A DNA stretch of 64,000 nucleotides. It comes from Chrysomallon squamiferum (lineage: Eukaryota > Mollusca > Gastropoda > Neomphalida > Peltospiridae). The notes under the pieces are model-generated. The model had not been told where the DNA came from, did no database searches, and worked only from the letters and a program-made list of their open reading frames with translations. A program made the position numbers and the translations under genes. Within the stretch, counting starts at the first letter, position 1. The number at the start of each line of letters is the position of its first letter. Positions 26,591-39,622 of the stretch are shown here, one piece after another. The stretch lies in contig CM022679.1 in assembly GCA_012295275.1 (NCBI GenBank), forward strand, positions 13,441,415-13,505,414. Reading direction: 5' to 3'.

Positions 26591-26869
26591 ATTATCTTGA
26601 GATGTTTATTAATTCACATAATAAAATTAATTTAGAAATTTTACCTTGCGTTTTTTAAGTTTTAACACCTAGTCTTATGTTTTATTCGATGTACTTAAAC
26701 ACGTAATTGAATTGCCCTACAAGGGATATACGTCCCGTAATTACAAAGGTCAAATTGATCATAAACGTGAAAGCAAAGGAAGTGAAAGGTATCTAACATT
26801 CTTTTTACGCATTATACAGCATACGACATAACGGTTAATAACCAATCAGATAACCTGCAACTTGAATGA

Positions 26870-26872
<3 letters not shown>

Positions 26873-26954
<82 letters not shown>
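26873..26954. repeat. GA microsatellite
   Basis: About 80 bp of uninterrupted GA. Confidence 0.97.
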
Positions 26955-26956
<2 letters not shown>

Positions 26957-27375
26957 AAACGATGACATCAGTCCTACTTTATCTCTCTCTAATTAATTAT
27001 GACTTCTGCTTTTATCGTCAGTGGGACTGAAACTATATAAGGGCCCTCTTAACAGCATTATAGAGGCCCTTAGGAGGGGCATAGCCTGGTTCTAAAGTTA
27101 GCGGGAGCTAGAACATAAAAAAAGGCGTTGTCACACATACCAAACAATTTTTAACTTATTGATTATACGTTTTAATTTCGTGAGCAATATACAGTTCTAA
27201 AGAAAATAATTTATTGATATTTTTTATTTAAAATAAAAAACACTCACACACACACGAAAAAAAAGTTTCACAGTACGCACATACATTTCAAAACGTGTTT
27301 TATTTAATTATTTTAATTTTAAACCTAAAAAGAAAACAAAAAAAAAAGCATTGCGAAACATTTATCATGAAGGAA

Positions 27376-27601
27376 TTACAAACGTCTGTTTAGATTAGTC
27401 TTCGCTCTAGCAAAGTTTGCCATAACTTTATCATAATCTGCGTCAGGAGCCAGCTGGTTTCAGTGGAGAGCATAGATAACTCAGACAATCTATCCTCGCC
27501 CATTGTAGAACGAAGATAAGACTTCATCTGTTCCAGCCGACTAAAGGATCCTTCAGCAGCTGCGCTAGTTATTGGTGATGTCCGAAAATGTGATACCACG
27601 T
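27376..27601 (-). pseudogene. hAT transposase C-terminal (dimerisation) remnant
   Basis: The minus strand encodes the conserved hAT C-terminal block: SPITSAAAEGSFSRLEQMK, then SYLRSTMGEDRLSELSMLS. A one-base shift within the ETSW region moves the continuing protein to another frame, reading DADYDKVMANFARAK and ending at a stop at 27376-27378. This block mediates transposase dimerisation in hAT elements. Only this last part is present and it is frameshifted, so it is a dead fragment. The sequence at about 27040-27130 (GGGCCCTCTTAAC... and AGGCCCTTAGGAGGGGC) may belong to its 3' end, but no matching 5' terminus was found. Confidence 0.8.
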
Positions 27602-28789
27602 GGACAGGTTAGGATAAAATTAAAGGAACACATGTCATCGGCGATCACGAATTTAAGTACATGGTTGATGATCACTTGACACTTGAACTTGTTGATGAAG
27701 CGCCAGTTTTGAAAACAAGTTCTAGGGGCGAGCGGTCACACACATATTGTCCACTTGCTATCATAAAATTAAAAATTAATATTGTTCACTGTCTTTAGTA
27801 AAATTCATACTAAATGTGCATCTTCCAAAAACAAAAAGTATGTACAACGTTTTATATGTGTAAAAATATGATTTAAGATATAAATTAAATATTATTCAGA
27901 ATATAATAACATAAATATTATTTAAGATGTAATAACATAAAAATTAAGATATAACTTTAACATTATTTGAAATTATAATAGCATAAACATTACGATCTAT
28001 TAAACATTATTTATAGTTTAGTATGTTATAATATTTATTTATTGACAATATATTTAGATTTGCTTGGTTTCCCTGTACTCTTTGAACCCCCGTTTAAATG
28101 CCCAGTGTACGAACAATGAACACATTTGTAACCGATATCTAATTAGAAAGTTGCTGGATAAATTTTCATCATGTTTTTTAAAGATTAATTTAAAAACATA
28201 CGAGGATTATAAACCGTTTATAATCAGTTCGAATTAGAGTTATAGATAGGGATAGGTTTTCTAAGTTGAAATATTTATATAATAATTTATTAATAAATTA
28301 ATTATAACATATATAATTAATATTAATAAAACTTCATCCTAAGTGCTCCATAATAAATATTGAACACGTTTTATATCTTGATTATTTAATTGATTGTACT
28401 TTCTGAACTTCAGAGACAGAAAAATAAATAAAAAAGAGATGAATTTGACAGAGAGAGTAAGAGAGCAAAAGAAAGACAGAATCGAAGAAAGAAACAGAAT
28501 AAAAGTTTAAAAGAGAATCAGAGAGAGCAGAATAAGAAAAGAGAAAATCAGAGATAGAAAAAGTAAGAGACAGAGAGAGAGAATTAATGAGAAAGAAAAT
28601 CAGAGACAGAAAAGATAAGAGAGAGAAAAAAAGAGAAACAGGGAGACCTAAATGTCCTGGAGTAGGTTTAAGAAATTTGAAAATAGGCTGGACTGTAATA
28701 AGTATATACTGTAATAACAGCTGTTTCTCGACACACCAATGGAGTAACAATGGGCATTGATCCCAGCACTACTTGTTATTCTTAATTTG

Positions 28790-28882
28790 TATCACTCGAT
28801 GAACGCTATTTAACCGTTGCGCGACGGTGAACCATCACAGAATTCTTTTCACTCGTCGCTGCTTTAAATCGGATACGGAAAG
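28790..28882 (+). other. possible untranslated first exon
   Basis: A short patch richer in G+C and CpG than its surroundings (CCGTTGCGCGACGGTG, TCGTCGCTG) ends at a consensus donor GGAAAG|GTAAGT at 28882/28883. It could be a promoter-proximal non-coding exon for a plus-strand gene such as the one starting at 39818, but no transcript evidence exists and the distance is 11 kb. Confidence 0.2.
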
Positions 28883-29501
28883 GTAAGTGCCACTTTTGAT
28901 TTCCGCTAAACTCAAGAATACGATTGCGTTCACTTAATGTTTTGATTTACTGTTAAGACAGTACGTCACATGAAACAGTAATAGAGTTGCTGATGTGTCC
29001 TTTTCCAACGACCTAATTTTCTTTGAAAAGTTAAAGATAAAAGTAACATTAGTGTGTTCCCCTTCAAGTTCCTTACTTCATTTTCACATTACTAAACAAA
29101 CGATTCGTATTTATTGAGACAGTGTGATAAAACCGTTTTGAAAATGGCAATGAAATCCAAACGATTTAACTGTATTTTATTTCGTGCGCTTTTCAATTCC
29201 TAATATAAAGTAAATCGAAAAAATGTTCATAAGCTGGGAAATCAGATATTACTGTACAAGCTGTATACAAGTTACATAAATAAGTAGATGAATTACCTAT
29301 TCTCTGTCGGTATGTTTACTTAATGTCACGTTAATCTATAGTTATATTAAACAAAAGTATATGCTATGTGATAAAATATCACCCCCATTAATCGACTGGA
29401 ATACTGCATAATATATGTGTCTATGTATGTATGTGTGTATGTATGTATGTATGTATGCATTTATATAAGTAGATATGTAGATAGGTAGGTAGGTAAATAC
29501 G

Positions 29502-29541
<40 letters not shown>
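29502..29541. repeat. TG microsatellite within TATG-rich DNA
   Basis: TG repeats flanked by GTAT and GTAG tetranucleotide repeats from about 29422 to 29560. Confidence 0.9.
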
Positions 29542-29543
<2 letters not shown>

Positions 29544-31690
29544 TATATATGTATATGCGTGTATTTGTCTACTTACATAAATGGGAATGACCAAAGCACT
29601 ACTGTACATAAAAATAGCATTCAGTTATTGATCTCTAAATGCGTGAATTTCGTGAAGTAAATTTTAATTTAATATTCAGTTTTCTTTAATTGTACTATTG
29701 GTTTGACGCAAGGCGGCGCAACACCTCCCTTTTTATTTTCTATATACACAAATAAGTTAGCCGAAAGTGAATTAAGCTAATATGTGAGTATTTATTTTAA
29801 AAATATTTCTTGTAATGCTTACTGATAAAAGAAACAACAAACGGGTTTCATAAAACACATAATATAACTAATTATATTTGTAATACATTATCATACTCTC
29901 AGATGAGTCTGAAATTGTCTGTATAATGAAAATAATATTATACCTGTCAAAGATAAATAGAATATATAACAATGGCTTTATAGCAATGGGTATAATGACG
30001 ATTTGAAAGAAGTTAGTGGTTTCAACATTAATGTATTAATAATATATTGTAATGATAAATTTTCAAAAACATACAGGGTTATCGCATCTCTCAAGACGGA
30101 ACGGAATTTTAGGATAATATAATAGATTGTCTTTTTGCAAAGTAATTTATTTTCTATATTTGATCATCTCTTTTCTTATGATTGTGAATTACGTGTGCCC
30201 TACTTTGCTGTTAAAAAGCTGTATATAGATTTCTGTAAAAAAAAAAAAAAAAAAAAAAAATAGAATACGCAACAAATATTCGATGTGAGTAAACATGGCA
30301 GAGTGTTTTTATTTATCCATCTCTCCATTAAATTATTTACATACAGACAGAGAGAGAAAGACTGACAGACGAATAGTTAAATATTGGTTGAAACTTTTCT
30401 AAACTAACAGTTGTATTTTTAATCACTAAATTCTGGAGTATCAGAATAACTGTTCTGTTTTGTAACACTGAAAATTTGCTTTCGTCACTAAACGTTTGAT
30501 TTAATCAACGCATCAGTAATAGAAAACTAATTTTTGAAAATATAAAAATACGTTTATCACCTTTAGCAAAACATATTATAGCTTGAAAGTTATTCATTTA
30601 TTATTTTAAAAAATTGGGTTTATTCTGATCAAGTTATACATATTTTAATGATGAAAAACCAGAGTGGGTACATACGACAGGTAATCAAAATCGCAGTATA
30701 GAACAATATCAAAATTTCCATACTGACGAAAACCTTTTTGTGTTTAAGCTTTTATTGTCTGTTAATAGTTGAAATGAATTATTTAATTAAAGTCTTATTT
30801 TAGTTATACAAATTTTGCTTATTCCATAGTTATCATTTATTTGTTTTTAATGTGCCTCTACAAAAATATTTGAGCGACGCTTTTTTTTCTTGCTGCCATT
30901 ACATCATAGTTGAGCTCGTGAATTAGATTAACTGCGTACATTCTCCATTATAAATAGCACCTGTTAATGTTAAATTGTTTTAACTGCTGCACATTTATGT
31001 CAAGAATCGGAATGCACGACGAAAATAAACTATAAAGAATCGACTGGCCTATTTTTTTTATTTTTTTTTTTTTTAGGTTTAAAAAAAAAAATTAAAAAAA
31101 TTAAATATAGATTAATTGTTTGGTACAAATGTCAACGACATAAAATGGGATTACAAGTACATATAAACTATTTAATGATTCATGAACTGGATAAAACAGA
31201 ACACTGTTTTTGCTTTGGCTTTAATGCCATGGTGTTTTGAAATGAATAAATAAATTATAAATCGATGACGTTAACGTAAAATATTGACAATTGTTAAACC
31301 ATCAATCTTTATTTATTATCTTGGTTTATACACTTTATGTACCATAATGTATAGGCAATGATTTTCATCTGGAAAACATATTCAACCATTTTCATAATAT
31401 AGGAATTATATCTAGGGCTTAATATCTTGTCAGATTTATAGAAATTGTTTGTTATGATGCTTTACGCGTTCCGTCTGCCATCTTTAGAGAACATATTTTT
31501 TATAGTTAATTATGCGTAGGGTCTACTTCCTTTAGCATCTAGTATTATGATGCATTATGGGTAATGTCCCCATTTCGGCAGATTCGCCTGTCGGGTCTGT
31601 ATTTGTTCCTGTCATATTTAAAGTTAGTAATGTGATTTTCTGCTGTTTGGTTACTTTTGTATACTTACTATTGTTGTTGTTGTTGTTTTG

Positions 31691-31696
<6 letters not shown>

Positions 31697-31747
<51 letters not shown>
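31697..31747. repeat. TTA microsatellite
   Basis: Uninterrupted TTA repeat in the gene-poor stretch, preceded by a short GTT repeat. Confidence 0.9.
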
Positions 31748-32141
31748 CTTTTGTTATTTATATATGTTTTTAATGACAGTACCTGCCACGATGTATGAAA
31801 AATTCTCTACTATTGCTTGCCTTTATATTATTTGTAATCAGTGTCTGTCGGTGTGACATAAATCAACAAAACTGACATTACAACATCAACAACAACAACA
31901 ACAACAACAAAAAATAATAATAATAAACAACAACAACAAAAAGAAAGAAAAAAATGAAAGAAAGAAAGAAAAGCAATGAAACTCTATAGTTTTATCATGG
32001 TTTATAAATAATATCCACCATCTTAATATGTTGATAAATAATTTCGACCATTTTTAAAAATAATGTCTGCCACATACCAGCATTGTAATAAAGTACATTA
32101 CCTTAACGTATTTGTATATAGTAATCATTTGAAAAAAACAA

Positions 32142-32178
<37 letters not shown>

Positions 32179-32849
32179 AAGAAACAAAAACAACATCAAC
32201 ATATTGTAATTTTGTATACAAGCTTTGAGTCATCGAAATAAAATTTATAAAAACTGTCAGCCGTATTGATAAAGTGTATAAACAAGCAGTGTCTGACATT
32301 AGTAAATTTAGTTACTTAAGTTTCAAGAATCAACATATGTTTTACAAGGTACTTACAATATCATATGCTCTATCTTTATTATTTTGCTATTTTTAAAAAT
32401 CAATTTCTGACAGTTTTGTATACTTTATAAAGGAGTTGATTTACAAACAGTGTTGTTTGCTTTGTAAATAAGTCTCGGACTGGTGCACAAACAGTTGTAT
32501 TTTATCATGGTATAGACCACAAAACAAGCTGCGCTTTTTGCCCTTGTTAAAAGAAAACACTACCATTGTCTCATGTTTTACGATGATCTTCTTGACATGC
32601 TTTATACATAGCTAGAATAGTTTATAATTCAGTGGCTAGATCGCGGAGCTGTGTTGTGGTAGGACGCAAGATCAGTCCCCCATTCCGCAGTTATTGTGAC
32701 GTTTCACGGTACAGCCCGAGCCTCTGTCTTGTTTAAATACGCAAACGTAAATCTTTATATCGGTTTTCTAGACTATGTTTTTTTTTTGTTTGTGCAAGAA
32801 AAAAAAAAAAAACATTCAAAAATCAAAATTTGGGTGTATTTAAAAAGAA

Positions 32850-33145
32850 TTATTTTCAACCATTGTGCCGCGAGATATCGACAGATGTGCCGAGAGAAAT
32901 TATCCAAATCCACTTAATTAATCCAGTTTTTAAAATGTTTTAATTATTATTTTGTTACTTCAAATAATTTGCCATGTATTGTGCGTCTGTGCCTGTATTG
33001 TAGTGACTGGCGAAGTAATTAAATATTTTTCCATGACTAAATAGTCTTTGTAAATGTGTAATTTGGTAACACTTTCGGTTGCTTTATTTAATGTAAAAAA
33101 ATGTGCCTTGGCTCAAAAAAGGTTGAAAAACACTGCTCTATTTGA
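32850..33145. mobile_element. hAT-like MITE
   Basis: The left end reads TTTTCAACCATTGTGCCGCGAG. The right end, read in reverse complement, starts CAGTGTTTTTCAACC and continues TTTTTTGAGCCAAGGCACA. Both resemble the TTTCAACC...GGCACA termini common to short non-autonomous hAT elements in animals. The element is about 0.3 kb, AT-rich, with no coding capacity. Termini match only in part and no clear 8-bp target duplication was found, so the boundaries are approximate. Confidence 0.5.
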
Positions 33146-33610
33146 CATTAAGTTTTAATGATACATTTCTAGAGTGTAATGACATCCGAAAATGGAACAT
33201 ATATTAGCAAATTTTGGGATAAGGTAATAGGCTGTTGTTATGTAAATTAAAGTAGTTAACACTCGAATCTTTAATTTAAAAATTTGGATGGATTGCTATA
33301 TAAATCTAATGTTGTGAATAGTAGATAACCTACAAACTGTAACGTTTGCAAATGTAAGCACAGCCAGCATTTTAGCTGATCGATCTCCTTGCAGACTTGT
33401 TGTTCATCGGCAATGAGTTAAAATGATACTTATTACACTGTGTAAAGACCTTTTTAACGATTATATATTTTTTTTCTAAAATGTTTACTATCACAGAGTA
33501 ACTACTGAGTATAATGCAAAATTTAAAAGCTCACATAATTCAAACTAATGAACAAAACACTTTTTCTGTTCAGAAGATAGTAAATTGTAAATTATTTTTC
33601 AACAGCACTC

Positions 33611-33899
33611 GGATCAAGTTGTTGCTGTTGTTGTGGAATCAAAATGTTGCTGTTGTATGAAGATGTTGCTGTTGTTGTTGTAGAATAAAGTTGTTGCTGT
33701 TTTTGTAGGATCAAGTTGTTGCTGTTGAAGGATCCATCTGTTGTAGGATTTAATTGTTGCTGTTGTAGGATCAAGTTGTTGCTGCTGTTGTTGTAGGATC
33801 AAGTTGTTGCTGCTGTTGTTGTAGGATCAAGTTGTTGCTGCTGTTGTTATAGGAATACGTTTTTGCTGTTGTAGGCTCAAGTTGTTGCTGTTATTGCAG
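33611..33899. repeat. minisatellite, GTTGTTGCTGTTGTAGGATCAA-type units
   Basis: Roughly 28-34-bp units made of GTTGTTGCTG followed by TTGTAGGATCAA are repeated about nine times with indels. The minus strand reads as Gln-rich open frames in two phases, a product of the CAA/CAG-like composition rather than a gene. Confidence 0.9.
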
Positions 33900-35058
33900 A
33901 TATTGTTTATCATTTTCATATTTTTATTAACAGTGACATGAACATAATAAAAACGAAAGAAATGTTATGTAACTAAATCGAATCTTTTATGTAATTTGAA
34001 TGGCTTCCATATTGGCCATTCCGCAACATATGTATTGGCTAAATTCAAACAAATCGTAAAATTAATTCATTTTAATCTCACAACAGCTCGCGCTCCTTTC
34101 ACAATGTCACAAACTAATGTTCGAAGACATCTTTTAAAAGTCTAAACAGATTCCCGTTAATCTACCGACAGATGGCGTCGTTAACAAAGGTGTATTTTAA
34201 TAAGGTTCTAAAGTGATAGACTAGTTTCTGTACTAACGACACCCACGGCTGTGCTTGTGATTGGTTGTGCAAAAGTCGTCATAACTAAAGGAATTCATCT
34301 TGGCGCAACAAAGTCGATGAATGATGGAATTCCAATACAAACTGATGGTGGCGTGAATCATAATAATAACAAAATTGAACGCATGTGAACGACCTTTTGT
34401 ATTTGCCCCATTCAAGCGATGACAGATTTATGATTAGTTACCACTAAAGATACATAAAATAGGTTTAAGAAATTGATGTATTCGGTGTAAGTAAAATAGA
34501 AGGTTTAAACGGATGTAAGACTCTTTGTAATGTAATTGCTCAAAATGAAGTAAAAAAATTGTGACGTTGCATTAACTAGCTGAGTGTATCTGAACTTAAC
34601 GAGGCAAGGTTTTATTTATTTATTTTCTTTTCTTTTATTATTATTATTATCAACATTATTATTAACACATTTTTGACATGATCCGTATATTCCCTCGTAG
34701 ATTTAATTTTTAATATAATGAATTAAACTTCAGTAAACCAGCGTATTTATCAAAAAAAAAAAAAAAAAAAAAATTGAATAGAAAAATGAAAATCAGAAAA
34801 CTTATTTTCGTTATCCTTATTACCATCATTATAACAATCTTCTTTCTCTTCTTCTTTCATCGCTGCTACTCCTTCCACAACTAAATATAGTAAGCACTGC
34901 TTGAAGGCCCTCGCAAACCTAATATGAAACCATGCGACACGGATTTCGATCGATGGAAATGGGAACCGCTGATAGAAACCGCAGAAATCCTAAAATGTAG
35001 AATCCCTTCTCAGCAAAATATATATTTTTGAGTGTTTACCAGCTACTTAAGTATTTTA

Positions 35059-35059
35059 A

Positions 35060-35118
<59 letters not shown>
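35059..35118. repeat. ATT microsatellite
   Basis: About 60 bp of ATT, followed by imperfect TTATCA units. Confidence 0.95.
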
Positions 35119-36129
35119 CATTATTATCATTATTATTAATAATTTTTGTTGGTGTTTGTTCTTTTATTATTAACACAAACACGCACATACGGACACAGTT
35201 TCTATTGGTGCAAGAAACTGATACACGAACAGATGTATAGATTAAAAAAAAACCCACCAAAAAACATAATATTAAAGTTGATATAAAAGTTTATTTTGAC
35301 CATAAACCTTTATTATTATTATTATTATTATTTTAAATAAATAAATAATTAAAAATTATTTAGGACGAGGGGTTGGGAGACATTGGTTTCATTAACCGGA
35401 ATTGCCCAAATCAATTATTTAAAAAACAGAATTAATAAATTAAATTACGTCCATGAAATGTAGCACTGTTTTTTTTTTTGTAATTTAACATGAGCGAAAT
35501 GCTGTGGGTAGTTGCAAGTATGTTGCACACATCTTTAAAATGATGGAATATTTCTCTCGTTAAAAACAAGCTAAATGCAATCCAAAATTTATATATACAA
35601 CAAATTTATATAAACTTATGACGTAATACAATATAATCACTGTGTGACATAATTTATTTGGAATAAATAGCTTGACAACTGTAACAACGCCGAGATGAAA
35701 ACATGTATTTCACCACACTGAAGTTGAAATTCTGAAAAAATATTTCTGTAATATTGAAAATTAACAAATGGCTATTAAGGAGACAATACTGTTCAAGGAA
35801 ACAACAAGTTGGTGGCTGAATAGAACTTTGTAAAGTTGTACAAACTGAGTGACTTGTGTAAATCGTTACGGAAACTGAAACAATCAACATCAATCAAAAG
35901 AACATTGACTTTCAAAAAATGTGTACACCCAGAAATAAGACAGTGGAAAAACTACACTCGGGGGAAAAAAACCTACTCACTTGTCTGCTAGCGTGTCCGG
36001 AAAGTGGAAACACGGAAGGAAGATGGAAAGATAGCTGATGTGCTGAGGCTTCTGTTTGCCATAGCAACCACAATTGGATCCATGGCAGGCAGCGTGCCGT
36101 CCGACGTAAAGGGCATACCGTCTTGAACT

Positions 36130-36344
36130 CGTGTGTGCGTGTGTGTGCGTGTGTGTGTGTCTGTAATCACACATAGATGCACACTCATACTCACACACAC
36201 ACTTACATGCACACTCGTACTCACACATACACATACAATTACGCACATACATACATAATATACATTGCATAAACATACGTACATATATATCCGCATATAC
36301 ATATGCATGTATACATATGTATGTATGTGTGTGTATGTATATGT

Positions 36345-36384
<40 letters not shown>

Positions 36385-37145
36385 TCTCAGTCAAAACATA
36401 CGAAAGCGAATATAAACACCACAATATTCATAGAAGCGCGCGCACACGCACGCGAAAAACAGAGAAACAGGCGACACACACAGACATACACAGAGGCCCC
36501 CCCAAAAAGAGAAGAAGACAAACAAGCGAGTGCACACACAGACAAAGATGCGCGCGTGAGCCCGCACGCTCGCACACACATGTGAAAACAGATAAACAAG
36601 CGCGTACACAGATACACATATAGACACAGGCAAAAAACCCAGAGTCATACACAGTCAAAAAAAACCAACCAAGGCACTTGCGCGCACACACATGCACAAA
36701 ACCAACTAAAAAGCATACTCGCATACAGCCAAACACATGGTAACGTACATGTGTTAAAAAGACTAGTGCGCGCGCGCACAAACACACGGAGCAAAGAAAA
36801 AGACAAAGCGCGCAATAACATACAGACACAGACACAGACAAAACACAAAAAAGAACACACACAGCAAAACACAGAAGAAAATCGCGCGCAGTCACACTCA
36901 TACAAAGACAAAAAACAAATAACCGCCCGCAAACACGCACAAAAAAAACACCAACACGAAATATCACACACACACACACCTGCGCATATACAGAATACAA
37001 AAAGAAAAGACAAACGAGCGTGCACACAAACATACACAGAAAAACAGACAACCAGTTGTGCACACAAACATACACAGAAAACGAACAAAAACAACATAAA
37101 CAAAACCACGCGCAAACAACCGCGCGCGCAAACAGACAATCAGAC
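36130..37145. repeat. 1-kb AC/CG-rich cryptic simple-sequence block
   Basis: A strongly strand-biased block: CA-rich with interspersed CGCGCG runs on the plus strand, a pure CA repeat at about 36341-36380, and a GT tract at 36131-36160. Almost no T occurs on the plus strand between about 36430 and 37145. The lack of T-containing stops explains several overlapping long open frames on both strands, which translate to Thr/His/Lys/Arg-rich or Cys/Val-rich nonsense. CGCGCG and CACACA runs favour left-handed DNA. Confidence 0.85.
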
Positions 37146-37239
37146 ACAAATTTCAAAATAAATATTTTCAACCAAACGTAATGCAACCATGCAATCTATG
37201 AAATGAAAAAAAATAAAATATGTGCGCGTCTATATGTGC

Positions 37240-37246
37240 GTGTGTG

Positions 37247-37280
<34 letters not shown>

Positions 37281-37300
37281 CGTGTGTGTGTGTGTGTGTG
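37240..37300. repeat. TG microsatellite
   Basis: TATA/TG/CG-interrupted TG repeat. Confidence 0.9.
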
Positions 37301-37529
37301 TTCATATATAAAAATCCTGGTGTAAATAAGTTAAACTAAAATAAATAAATAAAAAAATTAATACAAATAAATTGTAAACTGAAACTTGACAGAGACAGAG
37401 TCTGTCAATACATTAAATAAATAAATTCAAATTGTGTATCCAAGTGAAAATAAATGTTCACACATTAACCGCACTGATCGATCTTCAGAAGTAATCACTG
37501 CTATAACTGACAAAACACATACAGAAACA

Positions 37530-37950
37530 AGTATGTATTTACTGTGCATGTGTGTGTGTTTTTTGAATGTATGTATGTGTGCGTATATATGTATGTATGT
37601 GTTTGTATGTGTATGTATGTTATAAGTATGTATGTATGTATGTATGAAATGTGTGTGTGCGGGTTAATGTCTATGTACGTATGTATGTATGTATGTATAA
37701 GTGTGTATGGATGTGTGTGTATCTATGTATGTATGGACGGATGTATGTGGATTGTGTTTGTGTCTGTTATGTATCAATGTGTTATATATGAACATAAACA
37801 TAAATGTGTGTGTATTGTCTCTATATGCGTGCATATGTGCGTCTCTATAAATAAATACATAATAAAAATGTATTCAATTGTATGGACAAAACAGTATGTT
37901 TGTGTATGTGTATAGAAATGTGTGTGTGTGTGTGTGTGCACGCGTGGAAG
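37530..37950. repeat. TATG/TGTA tetranucleotide-rich block
   Basis: Repeated GTAT tetranucleotides with TG runs extend over about 400 bp. The plus-strand open frame 37544-37915 (Met/Cys/Val/Tyr-rich) is a by-product. Confidence 0.9.
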
Positions 37951-38089
37951 TTAACCTATATATCCTGTATGCATTTAAATTAATTTAAATAATATGGACA
38001 TTATTGTATAGATATAAAGTATTGATTCAAATATCGACATTATAGTGTAGCTATACAAATATAACAATTAACCTATATAGGCAGTGTAT

Positions 38090-38770
38090 AGAAAATGTTA
38101 AATCAAGCTGTGTGAAGTAAATTAACCAAAGAAAAGCTAAAACACGCGTTGTGAAATAACGTAACCAAAGAAAAAGTTGAATCACACTGAATGAAGTTTA
38201 GTAACCATAGAAATGTTTTGAACACATATTGTGAAATAAAGTAACCAAAGAAAATGTTAAATCAAAGTGAATGAAGTTTAGTAACCACAAAAATGTTAAA
38301 TAACGTGAATGAAATTTTGTATCCACAGAAATGTTAAAACACATATTGTGAAATAAAGTAACCATAGAAAGTATTAAATCAAAATGAATTGAGTAGATGA
38401 CTATAGAAATGTTAAAACACATACCGTGAAATAAAGTAACCATAGAAAATGTTAAATCAAAGTGAATGAAGTTTAGTAACCACAGAAATGTCAAATAACG
38501 TGTTGTGAAATTAAATATCCATTGAAAGTGTTAAATCACGTACTGTGAAATTAAGTAACCATGGAAAGTATTAAATCAAAATGAATGAAGTAGATGACTA
38601 CAGAAATGTCAAAACACGTATTGTGAAATAAAGTAACCACAGAAATGTCAAATCCTGTATTGTGAAATGAAGTAATCATTAAAATGTAAATTCAAATTGA
38701 ATGAAGCAGAGAAAACCATAGAAATGTTAAAACACATATTGTGAAACAAAATAATCATTGACGATATTAA
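38090..38770. repeat. minisatellite of about 40-bp units
   Basis: Units of the type GTGAAATAAAGTAACCATAGAAA + TGTTAAATCA recur about 16 times, alternating with a variant containing GAATGAAGTTTAGTAACCAC. A poly-A run follows at about 38808-38838. Confidence 0.85.
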
Positions 38771-38806
38771 ATATTTGAAATATGGGAAATGTTAACTGAC
38801 AAACTG

Positions 38807-38840
<34 letters not shown>

Positions 38841-39622
38841 AAAAAGAAAAAAAAAGGATCAAAAACAAAACAACAACAACAATATTAATTAAAAGTTAAC
38901 TTGGATCAGTTACTGATTTATTGATTTGAACGTTATCCACTAAATACTTGATACATTTTATTTTACACCGTTCATAATAAATATATATTAGTAAGTTATA
39001 TCGTCTTGATGTTTTGTATTATTGAAATACTATGCAAATCAATATTTAAGCTGAAATTAATGCCTTGTAGTATCTAAATAACCTTTATACATTTTTTCAC
39101 CTTTTCAGATTAATAAACATATATACATATATATATTATAAGTAGACGAAAAAATCTAATTATATATATATATTATTTAATTAAAAATAAATAAGCAAGT
39201 AAGTAAAAATCTGAATAAAAAACAATTAGAATTTTTTTTAATTTAAAAAAAAAAAAAAAAAATTCTAACGTTACCGTTCAAGGGGATGAATTAATATTGA
39301 TTTTACTGTTTAACCGCGTCCTCTTTACGTATCCCGTAAAACCTGCATTAAAACCATTCTTCAAACAATCAAAATGATTAATATCCGGTAGTCATTCTTT
39401 AAATATGAACCAAGTGTCGTTACAAGGGCATGCGTTCATTTGTCCATCCCGAAAAGAAATGAACCTAACTGTGAACTGGGCATCATTCACCAAGGGAATG
39501 TGAAATCCTAATTTTAAGGATTTTTGTTTTTAGTAGAGGACAAGAGCCCGATTTGCTCGTTCCAACACAGACGGTAGCTATTCATTCGTTACGCTTTACT
39601 AAACAGAATTCTTAATGGAAGC

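Larger units (their letters stand above)
27602..39622. other. 12-kb gene-poor stretch
   Basis: Between the hAT remnant and the repeats before the apextrin-like gene no coding exon could be supported. It contains transposon debris, GT/TATG/TTA/AC tracts and tandem repeats, listed separately. Open frames around 28382-28750, 35977-37186 and 38198-38494 come from low-complexity or repeated DNA. Regulatory sequence or untranslated exons of the downstream gene may lie here. Confidence 0.5.

Noticed and set aside
28382-28750. 122-codon minus-strand Leu/Ser/Phe-rich frame resembling a membrane protein
   Set aside because: The region is a degenerate GAGA/AGAA purine tract on the plus strand; hydrophobicity follows from TCTC/TTCT composition.
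33592-33802. Gln-rich minus-strand frames
   Set aside because: Two overlapping frames both read as Gln/Thr/Asn-rich because the minisatellite is CAA/CAG-like; no start context, splice sites or non-repeat portion.
35977-37186. Long overlapping open frames on both strands (up to 252 codons)
   Set aside because: They lie in CA/CG-biased low-complexity DNA depleted of T on one strand, which removes stops; the translations are repetitive and lack domains or splice structure. The patch 35985-36125 (minus) is less repetitive and ends near GACAA|GTGAGT, but its frames show nothing recognisable.
38198-38494. Minus-strand frame with repeated ...FHFDLTFSMVTLFH phrases
   Set aside because: Entirely within the 38.1-38.8 kb minisatellite.
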